This document shows, piece by piece, positions 33,619 to 42,283 of a DNA stretch of 64,000 bases; the stretch's first letter is position 1, and every line of letters begins with the position of its first letter. Source of the stretch: CAZAQV01 sp964487255. Its GTDB lineage: Bacteria > Myxococcota_A > Polyangia > Polyangiales > CAZAQV01. Position numbers and translations under genes: made by a program. The DNA lies in assembly GCA_964487255.1 (NCBI GenBank), contig CAZAQV010000023.1, forward strand, positions 38,252-102,251, read 5' to 3'. The notes beneath the pieces were generated by a model. That model had not been told where the DNA came from and searched no databases. It saw only the letters and a list, made by a program, of their open reading frames with translations.

Positions 33619-34833
33619 TCATCGAACGAATCGCGCGGCAAGGAAGAGCGCGGTCGTGACAAAAGCGAGCAGTGGAACCCACGAGGGCAAGCGAAAGCCT
33701 TGCGTTCGTGGTTCTCGTCGCTTGATGCGCAAGAGGGCGAGATTCACCAGCGAGAACACGCAAAGAATGATGAAACTTGTGGCTTCGGCCAGAGACACAA
33801 GTGGCACGGCGAGGGCCAGCGCAGCGATGAGCGCGCCTACTCCTAGGGTTGCGCGTATCGGGGTCTGTGTCCGCGGATGAATCGCGCCTAGCGACCGCGG
33901 AAGCCAGCCTTGCTCGGCGAGGCCATAGAGGACGCGCGCCGCCATGATGCACTGCACCAGGGCGCCGTTGGAGATCGCGAGAAGACTGATCGCGCTGATC
34001 AAGACGGGACGATTTCCGGTCGCTTGCTCGTAAACGAGGGCAAGGGGCGCATCATGTCGTGCGAGGTCGCTCGGCGCGACGGCGTTGACGCAGACGATGG
34101 CAACGACGAGATAGAAGAGCGTGGAGACGACCAGCGCGAGGATGATGCCCCGCGGCATGTTCTTTTCCGGCTCAACGACTTCCTCGGCGACATTCACCAT
34201 GTCTTCGAAGCCAATGAAGGCGTAAAAAGCGATAAACGATCCGGCGACGATTGCGCCCCACTGCGTTGGGTCCCAGGTTGGAACAAAACTGTGGATGCTC
34301 AGGGTTTCAGGGAGGAGCTGGCTGCTTCCAACATAGACCACAAAAAGAAGTCCCGAGACCTCAGCCAAAGTGATGAGCGCCGCGATGGCGACCGACTCTG
34401 CGATGCCCCAACAGGCAATCGCGACGAGGATCGCCGTCAGGCTGAGCACGCTTAGTGAAAACGGAACCTCCACGAACACGTTGAGGTAGCCCGCGAAGGC
34501 CACCGCCATCGTGGCAGCGGATACAACCCCGCTCATCGCGATCATGAGTCCAACGCCCGTTGCGAGTCTCGCGCTGCCGAAGCCGCGTTTGGCGAACACC
34601 GCTTCACCGGCCGAGACCGGATAACGTGCTGATAGTTCAGCGAAGCAAAGACCTGTCAGTAGGGCCACCGCACCTGCCAGCAAAAACGAAGTGGGCGCAT
34701 TGGCCCCGGCTTCACCGGCCACCTTACCAATGAGTGCGTAGATGCCCGCGCCCAGGATGGTGCCCAGCCCGTAGAGCGTCAGCAGCGGAAGCGACAGCGT
34801 TCTTCGAAGTGAGGGGCGCGGCGACTCGGACAC
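33619..34833 (-). CDS. APC-family amino acid permease
   Basis: 404 residues from GTG 34833 (VSESPRPSLRRTLSLPLLTL); the longer frame to 35130 overlaps another gene and is rejected. About twelve membrane helices. The first contains YGLGTILGAGIYALIGKVAG, the unwound substrate-binding GxG motif of APC transporters, and the sixth region has FYAFIGFEDMVNVAEEVVEP, also characteristic. Likely imports an amino acid in exchange for protons or another solute; substrate not predictable. The stop lies seven bases from the convergent gene at 33612. Confidence 0.92.
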   Translation of the reverse strand: MSESPRPSLRRTLSLPLLTLYGLGTILGAGIYALIGKVAGEAGANAPTSFLLAGAVALLTGLCFAELSARYPVSAGEAVFAKRGFGSARLATGVGLMIAMSGVVSAATMAVAFAGYLNVFVEVPFSLSVLSLTAILVAIACWGIAESVAIAALITLAEVSGLLFVVYVGSSQLLPETLSIHSFVPTWDPTQWGAIVAGSFIAFYAFIGFEDMVNVAEEVVEPEKNMPRGIILALVVSTLFYLVVAIVCVNAVAPSDLARHDAPLALVYEQATGNRPVLISAISLLAISNGALVQCIMAARVLYGLAEQGWLPRSLGAIHPRTQTPIRATLGVGALIAALALAVPLVSLAEATSFIILCVFSLVNLALLRIKRREPRTQGFRLPSWVPLLAFVTTALFLAARFVR

Positions 34834-34888
34834 GTCCCAATGTAGAACTGGTTGAAAGACAAATCCAGGTCTACAAAAAGGGGCCGGG

Positions 34889-35216
34889 CTATGATGGTGC
34901 GGGGTGGAACAAGAAGCCGAAGAGGAGCACGGCCACGCCAGCGATTTCCGCGACGATAAGAGCGACCATGGAGGTTCGTACCACCCATCGAGGCAGCGTG
35001 CGTGAGCCCATGCGGTGGGGGACCGCGAGTTGGTTGTCCGTGTCTCGCAGCAAGCCATGGAGTACCTAGCCGGCAAAACGCGAACCAGAAATAGGCAATC
35101 GCAGCGCCTACGGCGAGGGTTTCGACCCAACCGGCGAGTCCGGAAAGCTCGACGAGCAGGGTGAGCACGAGGCAGGCGAACGAATAGGAGCGAAGCGCGG
35201 TGAGCGATATCGACAT
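34889..35216 (-). pseudogene. Small membrane protein gene with a frameshift
   Basis: The start MSISLTALRSYSFACLVLTL and two hydrophobic segments (LVLTLLVELSGLAGW, LAVGAAIAYFWFAF) in one frame continue, after a shift near 35060, as VLHGLLRDTDNQLAVPHRMG and VRTSMVALIVAEIAGVAVLL to a stop at 34889. The rejoined product would have about 108 residues with three or four membrane helices. A single-base error in the assembly would also explain it. It lies upstream of the permease on the same strand and might be co-transcribed. Confidence 0.55.
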
Positions 35217-35460
35217 AGACGGGGGCTCGCTCTTCAGCTTCCGCAGTACGCTCGCTCCAAATGTATTTTCATACTCCGCAGAGCATCTCGACAAGCATGA
35301 AGAAGCCCATACCCCGCACAGTGCTAGTCACAGTCGTTGCCGAGGTTCGCCTGCATGGAAACAGAGAACCTGGGTCTGACGGATCCTAGCCACGCCATCC
35401 TCGTTACGGCTTCTTCGTTGTTTCCTGCTTCACTCAATGTGGGCGTTCAGGAACGCACCA
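35217..35460. other. Intergenic stretch
   Basis: Between the divergent membrane-protein pseudogene and the lipoprotein at 35473. No gene supported. It should hold the promoter of the lipoprotein; the duplicated leader segment begins at its end (35461). Confidence 0.4.
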
Positions 35461-35641
35461 AAGGAGGGCGACATGGCTCGGTTCACATTTGTTTTGTCAT
35501 TGATCAGCGTATGTGCGGCATGCACGGGAGCTTTTGGAGAAGACCCGAGTACGACTTCCTCGTCATCCCTGAGCAGCTGTGACGATTCCCACAAGAACCC
35601 TCGACGTTGGTGCACCGATGGAGCAACTGCCGAGCCCGACG
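35461..35641 (+). repeat. Duplicated leader segment, copy 1
   Basis: 181 bases comprising the ribosome site AAGGAGGG, the start codon, the signal peptide and the first 56 codons. The same 181 bases recur at 36727-36907 with five differences (about 97 percent identity) and no gaps. Similarity ends abruptly at both sides. Confidence 0.9.
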
Positions 35642-36723
35642 CAGCGATCTCGGACGGGGGAACATTGCAGACTGATGCGACGAGCCCAACGCCCGACGCC
35701 GCGCAGCAATCCGATGCCGCGCAGCAGTCCGATCTCGATGCGCTGTACACGCCGATCGAGGGCTGTGAAGGCGGCACGACCGTGCCGATCGGACAGGCCC
35801 CAACCGCGGTGCACCACGAGCCGCTCGGCTACGTCGCATGCTTCGACCTCAACGAACCGCCCGCGAAGACGGCGGTCGAGGGCGCCAACTCGTGGGTAGA
35901 TGACTTCGATGTCTGCTCGTCTATCCCGTGTCACACGATGGCCCGCTTCGATGACGGCGACCTAGGCTACCGAGTGTTTGATTCCCATGGGTGGGCCACA
36001 ACGACCCGCCACTGGCTGAACCAGGATCATTGGATGGTCGACCTCGACTACTCCGGGATCCCCGACGACTGGGCCGCCCGTGGCATGGGCATGATCCGCC
36101 CGGACCGAACCTTTCGGTTCGAGGACGGCAAGCTTGTCGTCGAGGTTGATGTCGCGGCCGGGATCCCCGAGTATGGCGGGCCCCTTTGGCCCGAGGTCGT
36201 CATCACCACCGGCGACCAGCCCTACGGTGTCAACGGACTCTACACCTACTCGATGTTCCCCGAGGACGTTACCTTCGGCTGTCGCCTACAGTCGTCCCGC
36301 TTCCCGGTGTGTGCGCTACGCGATGACGATGGGTCCGAGTCGACGCGGAACAAGTCGACGCGGCTGTACGAGATCTCCGCGTTCCAGGAGGGTGGCACTA
36401 CCAACTTCGGCGGCAGTCCGTTCGAGGGCCGCGAGGATCTGTGGCGCCAGTGCGAGCCCGCCGGCATGGACATGGCGTGCCGAGACCGCTTCCGGCTTGA
36501 GTGGACGGCCACCACTTTCTCGTTGTACGTGAACGGCGGTCTCTACTTCAGCCAGACCGGCCTGCCCGCGCTGCCCGACAGCCTGCTCAACGGCGACCTG
36601 TATGTGTACACGTCGTCGGTACTCGTCGGGAACTTCGAGACGGACTATGCCCGGTTCCACTGGGATCGCATCGCTGTCAACCCGGGGACTGCCCCGAGTG
36701 CTGCCCCGTCATTCAACCGCTGA
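35473..36723 (+). CDS. Secreted lipoprotein with concanavalin-like domain
   Basis: 416 residues from ATG 35473 (AAGGAGGG at ideal spacing). The leader ends in lipobox SVCAAC, followed by a Ser/Asp/Ala-rich linker with repeats of DAAQQS. The main domain (about 110-410) is beta-rich with many Trp and Asp, for example YRVFDSHGWATTTRHWLNQD, WTATTFSLYVNGGLYFSQTG and FHWDRIAVNPG, which suggests a LamG/ConA-like lectin fold; no catalytic pair was identified. The following gene shares its leader. Surface-exposed glycan binding is plausible, not shown. Confidence 0.75.
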   Translation: MARFTFVLSLISVCAACTGAFGEDPSTTSSSSLSSCDDSHKNPRRWCTDGATAEPDAAISDGGTLQTDATSPTPDAAQQSDAAQQSDLDALYTPIEGCEGGTTVPIGQAPTAVHHEPLGYVACFDLNEPPAKTAVEGANSWVDDFDVCSSIPCHTMARFDDGDLGYRVFDSHGWATTTRHWLNQDHWMVDLDYSGIPDDWAARGMGMIRPDRTFRFEDGKLVVEVDVAAGIPEYGGPLWPEVVITTGDQPYGVNGLYTYSMFPEDVTFGCRLQSSRFPVCALRDDDGSESTRNKSTRLYEISAFQEGGTTNFGGSPFEGREDLWRQCEPAGMDMACRDRFRLEWTATTFSLYVNGGLYFSQTGLPALPDSLLNGDLYVYTSSVLVGNFETDYARFHWDRIAVNPGTAPSAAPSFNR

Positions 36724-36726
36724 CAC

Positions 36727-36907
36727 AAGGAGGGCGACATGGTTCGGTTCACATCTATTTCGTCATTGATCAGCGTATGTGCGGCATGCACGGGAGCTTT
36801 TGGAGAAGACCCGAGTACGACTTCCTCGTCATCCCTGAGCAGCTGTGACGATTCCCACAAGAACCCTCGACGTTGGTGCACCGATGGAGCAACCGCCGAG
36901 CCCGACG
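36727..36907 (+). repeat. Duplicated leader segment, copy 2
   Basis: Second copy of the 181-base leader. It starts only four bases after the stop codon of the first lipoprotein, so the duplication placed a complete ribosome site and signal peptide in front of a different mature domain. Confidence 0.9.
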
Positions 36908-38487
36908 GTGAAACTGTGGTGGACGCCGGAGCGATCGACGGCAGCTTGATCGACGGCATGGCCGAGTCACCGGCGAAAGTGCAGACGTGTGCGGACCTGC
37001 TTTGCCAGACCGGTGCCGACTGCGTCGAGACAGCAGGCGGGGCGCAGTGCGTAGACATCGATGAGTGCGAAACTGGCACGAACGACTGCAAGGAAGGGGA
37101 AACGTGTGCAAACACGCCTCTAGGCTTCACCTGCTTTACCATCGGCAGTCCTTGCATTGCGGACCCATGTGGCGCCGGCTTTGACTGTGTAGAAATCGAT
37201 GAATCGAGACGCCAATGCATCGACCAGGATGAGTGTTCTATCGAGAGCGCTTGCTGGGCGAGCGCCGACTGCATCAACCGCGAAGGTGCAACCGAGCCCC
37301 TCTGCCAGGATCGTCAGCAGTGCAGCAACGGAGAGAACACGTGCGAAGAAGGCTCCGAAACCTGTGTGGAACTGGACGTTGCACCAGGATTTCGCTGCGA
37401 TGCCAATTCAGCTGACGCAGGGAACGAAGATGCGGGACAGGTCGTGACGGATGCCGGCATTGTCGAAGCCAGTTATCCGAAGGACGGATTCTGCAAAGAT
37501 GGCGACTGGGCCTATTGCGAAGACTTTGACAGTCTGCTCTCGGCGGATCCAGGCGCACTCGATACGATCGGCATCACGTATCGTGCCCACGGAGCCGGAG
37601 CCCAGCGTTTTGCGATGGACTGCGACGTCTCGAGCCCTTGCGTGCCCTTTCTGGACAACGGCGCGTACCACACCATCTCTGACGATGGTTCCTTTGGGGC
37701 CGTTGTGCTGCGGCCCCGTCAGCCCTTTGATTTCTCGGGTCCAGCCGGTGGACAGTTACACTTTGAGAGCAACCTCGACCTGACCGGGTCAAACCGAAAG
37801 CATGTGATCGTACGCATCACAAGTGAGGCCACGATGGACTTTCCCGACGTGCGCATTGCCGATGTCGCCGTCAGCAACGAGCCAGCGCTTGAGCTCATCT
37901 TTTTGGGCGGTAACAACGACGCGGTCTACGGCAAGGTCTGGAAATCGGGAGCGATGACGCAGCAGTTCGGAACGGGCTACGGTCCTTCGTATACGCCTGG
38001 ACAGATGCACGACATTGATTTGTATGTTCAGCGCCAACACATCCGCGTTGAGATCGACGGCCAGGTCTTTATCAATCAATCGCTCTCAGACCTCGGGTTT
38101 GACAGAGCTTACGTGCACTTCGGCCATCTCTCCTATAATCCCACGAAAGACGGCGCCCACCCAACCCGAGCAGACAACATTATCGCTTGGGACAACATCG
38201 CATTTAGCGGCCCCGTCTTGCCCGAAAACGGTCTGACGCCGGTGGGGCAGCAAGAGGCTGTCTTCTTTACCCAGTTTCTGCGCAAGTGGTTTGGCAGCGA
38301 AGAGGAAAAGTCTGCCCCAGTTGAGTGTCTTGTGCGCGGCATTATGGCCGATGGCCCTCCGACCGTAACGTATGAGCACTTTACGGTGTGGAGCGCGACA
38401 GTAGAGGGCGGACCAGCCCTCTCAACGAGCGATATCGATTGTTACGGCAGCCCGATCGAAGGCCTTGAAATCGTCGCTCAGCCCTAG
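36739..38487 (+). CDS. Secreted lipoprotein with EGF-like and ConA-like domains
   Basis: 582 residues. The leader is nearly identical to that of the preceding gene. Then three Cys-rich EGF-like modules (CADLLCQTGADCVETAGGAQC, VDIDECETGTNDCKEGETC, DQDECSIESACWASADC; about 75-215), a short linker, and a beta-rich domain (about 245-560) with FCKDGDWAYCEDFDSL at its start and IRVEIDGQVFINQSLS in a LamG-like position. Presumably on the surface with the upstream lipoprotein. The spacing of 15 bases between the two genes suggests one transcript. Confidence 0.75.
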   Translation: MVRFTSISSLISVCAACTGAFGEDPSTTSSSSLSSCDDSHKNPRRWCTDGATAEPDGETVVDAGAIDGSLIDGMAESPAKVQTCADLLCQTGADCVETAGGAQCVDIDECETGTNDCKEGETCANTPLGFTCFTIGSPCIADPCGAGFDCVEIDESRRQCIDQDECSIESACWASADCINREGATEPLCQDRQQCSNGENTCEEGSETCVELDVAPGFRCDANSADAGNEDAGQVVTDAGIVEASYPKDGFCKDGDWAYCEDFDSLLSADPGALDTIGITYRAHGAGAQRFAMDCDVSSPCVPFLDNGAYHTISDDGSFGAVVLRPRQPFDFSGPAGGQLHFESNLDLTGSNRKHVIVRITSEATMDFPDVRIADVAVSNEPALELIFLGGNNDAVYGKVWKSGAMTQQFGTGYGPSYTPGQMHDIDLYVQRQHIRVEIDGQVFINQSLSDLGFDRAYVHFGHLSYNPTKDGAHPTRADNIIAWDNIAFSGPVLPENGLTPVGQQEAVFFTQFLRKWFGSEEEKSAPVECLVRGIMADGPPTVTYEHFTVWSATVEGGPALSTSDIDCYGSPIEGLEIVAQP

Positions 38488-38530
38488 CTAGACCACACCT
38501 CTACGGCGAAGGAGGTATACTCAAATCGTA

Positions 38531-39439
38531 GTGCGTATCCTATCGATATTCATCCTAGTGAGTCTCGGGTGCGGACGGCTCCACTTCGACTATTTTGCTT
38601 CGTCTGACGCCGGTTCGACCGATGGAAGTCAGGTTGACGCTTCGTCTGACGCAGGTTCTGACGTAGGCTTGGATGGAGCGACTCTGGATGGCGCCGCAGA
38701 TGCTGCCAAACCACTCAACTGTGGGACCTTCGGGATGGTTGAGAGCGTCGCGGGTATCTTTACAGCGACGGCGCAGCCAGCCATATCGCGCGATGGGATG
38801 CGCATTTTCATGTCCGAGTTTAACGGAATCTCGGAATCGGATCTGCAGGGAGCAACGGTTAGCAATTCGCGTGTGGTGCTCTCCGGAGCATCGATCTCGG
38901 CGCCCGATTCTCCGGACGACGTGACCTTATACTATACGACGGGTACCGATGTGAATGATTGGCAGATTGCGGTGGCAACCCGTGTGGCGATCGGCCAGGA
39001 CTTTTCACCGCAGGGGACCCTTTCGATTCAAGGTTGGGATCCGACAGCGACGGCGGATGACCTGGAACTCTATTTCGCTACGTTGCGCAGCGGCCAAGGT
39101 GATATCTGGAGCGTAAAAAGGGAAAGCCGGGCAGATCCCTGGGGATCCCCGTCACTCGTTGCGAATATTAACTCCGACACTTCGCTCGACGGCGCGCCTG
39201 CGGTCTCCTCCGACGGGCTTGAGCTACTGTTCGTGTCGCTTCGGAGTGGGGCGGGCGACCTGTATCGCAGCATCCGATCATCACGCACCGCAGACTTCGG
39301 CGTTCCCACCCCCGTCGCTGAACTCAACTCCTCTGAAACAGAAGAAGACCCGACGCTCTCTGCCGACAGCCAATCAATTATATTTAAGCAGAGCGGGTAT
39401 TTCTATCGGGCGACACGGACCTGCACGCCGTCGCAATGA
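38531..39439 (+). CDS. PD40/TolB-like beta-propeller lipoprotein
   Basis: 302 residues from GTG 38531 behind AAGGAGG. MRILSIFILVSLGCGRLHFD is a lipoprotein signal (lipobox SLGC). A Ser/Asp linker leads to PD40 blades (AISRDGMRIFMSE, ATADDLELYFATL, VSSDGLELLFVSL, LSADSQSIIFKQS). The fold is probably a five- or six-blade propeller. It parallels the frameshifted gene at 18554 (both have CGRLHFD/CGRFYFD after the lipobox). It may be co-transcribed with the two lipoproteins upstream. Partner unknown. Confidence 0.8.
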   Translation: MRILSIFILVSLGCGRLHFDYFASSDAGSTDGSQVDASSDAGSDVGLDGATLDGAADAAKPLNCGTFGMVESVAGIFTATAQPAISRDGMRIFMSEFNGISESDLQGATVSNSRVVLSGASISAPDSPDDVTLYYTTGTDVNDWQIAVATRVAIGQDFSPQGTLSIQGWDPTATADDLELYFATLRSGQGDIWSVKRESRADPWGSPSLVANINSDTSLDGAPAVSSDGLELLFVSLRSGAGDLYRSIRSSRTADFGVPTPVAELNSSETEEDPTLSADSQSIIFKQSGYFYRATRTCTPSQ

Positions 39440-39530
39440 TCGACTGCGATCGCATTGCCCACGTCGGACGCGGCCGCGTGCGCAGCTTTCTGCAAGATCC
39501 GAAACATGTTGATCTGCTAGGCTCTCATCG

Positions 39531-40982
39531 ATGTCGTTGAGTCGTTCGTTTGCCATGCTTGCGTTGGGAGGGCTCCTCGGGTGTGCGGCGAGTGGTGAGC
39601 GCGCAGTGCTCGAACCCCATTCGGGACCCTCGTCTGGCTACTACCGCGTTCACTTAGAGCTGACGGAGGTCGATCCCGCCAACGTGCTCGATGTCCACTT
39701 TGGCGGAATTCGCGCCATCGATCTCCGACCCGATGGCACCGGCCTTTCGGTCATGGTGCAAGGTTATCCTGTCGCGGGGCCTGTCGAAGTCGAGATCGAG
39801 ACCGCCGCGGGCAAGCATGTCTTGCCGGCGTCTTTCACCTACCTTCCAGCGCGTGACCCTGTATTTGCTCGCATCGCTTCACTTGGCGCAAGTCTCTCGC
39901 AAGGAACACAAAATGGTGTGCCGACTGCGCATGGTCAACGCATGAGTCCAACCGCGCAGGTCGCGCGCCAGCTCGGTGGTTACCTTCCCCTGGCAATCTT
40001 TGTCGATCCATTCTTGCCGGAGCTTCGTCCCGAAGACATTGGGCCACCACCGGAGTGCGTGATTCCTGACCTCAATACGCTTGTCGATCGAGGAGCAGAG
40101 GCGCTTTTCGAGGTGATACGCCGGGGCTTCGAGCACGGCCGCCAAGACCCCGACATTGAAGTTCATAATGTTGCTGTCGGCGGTTCTAAAATCTCGCATG
40201 TTCTGCATGGGCGGTCACCGGACGACTTGGGTGGCAACATCGTGCCTCGCCTCGTCTACAGCCCATACGAACCGGTCACACAAACGCAGCTCGAGGTGGT
40301 CGAGGAACTTGCACCGACGCTCATTTTGTCTGCCGATCTGATCGGCAACGATGCCTTGGCGCCATTTGTCTCCGGCGATGGTATCAACGTCGACGAGGCA
40401 ACGCCGGTCGATGCGTTGGAGCGAGACCTGTCCGAAGTGCTGCGTCGCCTTTCCGCGACCGGAGCGGAGGTCTTTGTAGCGAATATGCCGCGTCCCAGCG
40501 TGCTTCCTGTCGCCCAAGAGAAGAAAGTGGCAATGATTGAAGACGCGATTGCCTTGGCAAAAACTGACGCTCGTGACGAAGAGCTTGCTGCCGCCCAGGC
40601 GAGCGAGGATGCAGACCAGGCCATCGCTGAGAGCAATCGGATCACCGCGCAGTACAACAACCTTCTCGATTCGATCGCGGCTGAATACGCCAACGTCTAC
40701 GTCGTCGACATTGCAGCGCGGGTTGAAGAAGTCGTGTTTGAAGGTGTGCCTGCGGGCGACCAGGTGCTCACCGTTGACAAATTCGGTGGGCTGCTCAGTC
40801 TCGATGCGATTCATTTCACCGACACCGGATATGCCTTCTTCGCCAATCTATTTGTCGAGCACATCAACGCTGCCCTTGGTACAGATGTTCCGGCGATCGA
40901 CCTGGGCGCCATGGTGCTCGACGACGCGGGTTCACCACGTGCGCTCAAAGCTGCAGGGCTCGACCCCAGCCTCTGCAATTAG
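39531..40982 (+). CDS. SGNH/GDSL-type hydrolase lipoprotein
   Basis: 483 residues. MSLSRSFAMLALGGLLGCAA ends in lipobox LLGC. An N-terminal beta domain of IPT/TIG character (about 35-105) precedes an SGNH core: block I ASLGASLSQG (GAS in place of GDS), block II VAVGGSK, block III ADLIGND (GxND) and block V LDAIHFTDTGY (DxxH). All four catalytic blocks are present, so it should be an esterase or lipase of the periplasm or surface. A helical insert (about 335-375, rich in Glu/Ala) separates blocks III and V. Confidence 0.85.
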   Translation: MSLSRSFAMLALGGLLGCAASGERAVLEPHSGPSSGYYRVHLELTEVDPANVLDVHFGGIRAIDLRPDGTGLSVMVQGYPVAGPVEVEIETAAGKHVLPASFTYLPARDPVFARIASLGASLSQGTQNGVPTAHGQRMSPTAQVARQLGGYLPLAIFVDPFLPELRPEDIGPPPECVIPDLNTLVDRGAEALFEVIRRGFEHGRQDPDIEVHNVAVGGSKISHVLHGRSPDDLGGNIVPRLVYSPYEPVTQTQLEVVEELAPTLILSADLIGNDALAPFVSGDGINVDEATPVDALERDLSEVLRRLSATGAEVFVANMPRPSVLPVAQEKKVAMIEDAIALAKTDARDEELAAAQASEDADQAIAESNRITAQYNNLLDSIAAEYANVYVVDIAARVEEVVFEGVPAGDQVLTVDKFGGLLSLDAIHFTDTGYAFFANLFVEHINAALGTDVPAIDLGAMVLDDAGSPRALKAAGLDPSLCN

Positions 40983-41024
40983 GATTCACTGTTTCTTCAC
41001 GGAGTCTACATCGCGCACCATCGG

Positions 41025-42209
41025 TTACGCCTTCACGCGTTGGTGCTTGCGTAGTTCATCGAGCGGGTAGGGCGTGCCGCGCCAGACGATGGCGCCGCGC
41101 GAAAGACATTTGAAGGCGCTGTTGACGGCCATCCCGGCGAGGATGAGCTGACCGAGGGGAATGAGGAGCGTCGCGCGCAAGCGAAGCGAGAGTACACGGC
41201 TGAGCACCACCGCAAAGGGAGCGAGCGAGAGGATCGCGGCGAGCGCGATCCAACGAGCTGGGCTCGGATGCAAAAGTCCAACGAAGGGGCCGAGCACGAT
41301 CAACAGCAGCGCGCTCAGGCGGAGCAAGAAAAGCAGCGGATGATAGCGACTCATGATGGGGTAAATGTTCTTTTCGAGCCCGCGCGCCATCGACATGATG
41401 TCCGCATACCAGGTCACCGAAAGCTCGTCGGTCGCAAAGAGCGCTGCCGATCGCGCCCCGCTCTGTTTGAGCAAAAGTCCCAGGCCCACGTCGTCGGCCA
41501 CTTCCATGCGCAGCCACTCGAAGCCTTGCGTCTTCTCAAGCGCAGACTTGCGCACCAGGTTGAACGCACCGACCCCTACGTAGTCGTCGGTGTTCGGGTC
41601 GGCAACCTTCTGCACGGCAAACATCTGCAGAAACAAACCGCCGAAGGCCGACAGCACCGCCTCGTGCAAGACGCTGCCCGCTTTGGTGGCCGGAAAGAGA
41701 GCCAGGTGGTCGAGCGCTCGCGCTTCGCAAAGTGCAACGGCCTTGCGTAAGACCCCTGGGCTATGGTGCACATCCGCGTCGCTCAGCAGCAGCCAGTCGC
41801 CCGTGGCCGTCTGACAGCCGACCGATAGGGCGTGCACCTTTCCAAGCCACTGGGCGGGAAGCGTATCGATGTGAACCGCGCGAACGCGCGCATCGCCTTC
41901 GGCGAGTCGGTCGATCACCGAGCCGGTGCCGTCGGTGGAGCGGTCATCGATCAGTACGATTTCGAGATCGGGATAGTCCTGCGCCAGCATCGTGCGGAGT
42001 GCCGGCTCCAGCGTGTCCGCTTCGTTGCAGGCCGGGATCACGACGCTTAGCCGCGGCCAGGCCGCAGGCTCGGGCGGTTCGACGTCGCGCAGCATGGGCA
42101 TGGTGAGCATGGTCCAGATGCCCTTGGTGTAGGCGAAGACCCAGGCCAAGCTCGTGAGTACAGCCCACGCGCCCAAGCCGTAGAAGACGACATCTGGCGA
42201 GAACACCAC
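41025..42209 (-). CDS. Family 2 glycosyltransferase, membrane-bound
   Basis: 394 residues. One N-terminal membrane helix, a GT-A catalytic domain (LSVVIPACNEADTLEPAL near 54, IVLIDDRSTDGTGS, LLLSDADVHHSPG with the DxD-type motif, and EVADDVGLGLLLKQSG), then three or four C-terminal helices (LFLLRLSALLLIVLGPFVGL). The layout matches the HpnB-like/carotenoid-type glycosyltransferases, so the acceptor may be a membrane lipid such as a hopanoid; this is only an inference. The neighbour genes do not clarify the pathway. Confidence 0.85.
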   Translation of the reverse strand: MVFSPDVVFYGLGAWAVLTSLAWVFAYTKGIWTMLTMPMLRDVEPPEPAAWPRLSVVIPACNEADTLEPALRTMLAQDYPDLEIVLIDDRSTDGTGSVIDRLAEGDARVRAVHIDTLPAQWLGKVHALSVGCQTATGDWLLLSDADVHHSPGVLRKAVALCEARALDHLALFPATKAGSVLHEAVLSAFGGLFLQMFAVQKVADPNTDDYVGVGAFNLVRKSALEKTQGFEWLRMEVADDVGLGLLLKQSGARSAALFATDELSVTWYADIMSMARGLEKNIYPIMSRYHPLLFLLRLSALLLIVLGPFVGLLHPSPARWIALAAILSLAPFAVVLSRVLSLRLRATLLIPLGQLILAGMAVNSAFKCLSRGAIVWRGTPYPLDELRKHQRVKA

Positions 42210-42283
42210 TCGAGTCTACCCGAAGCGGCAAGCAAAGCTGCGTTACGAACGAATGGGCCCCTCTTTGCGGAGCGACCCGATGA

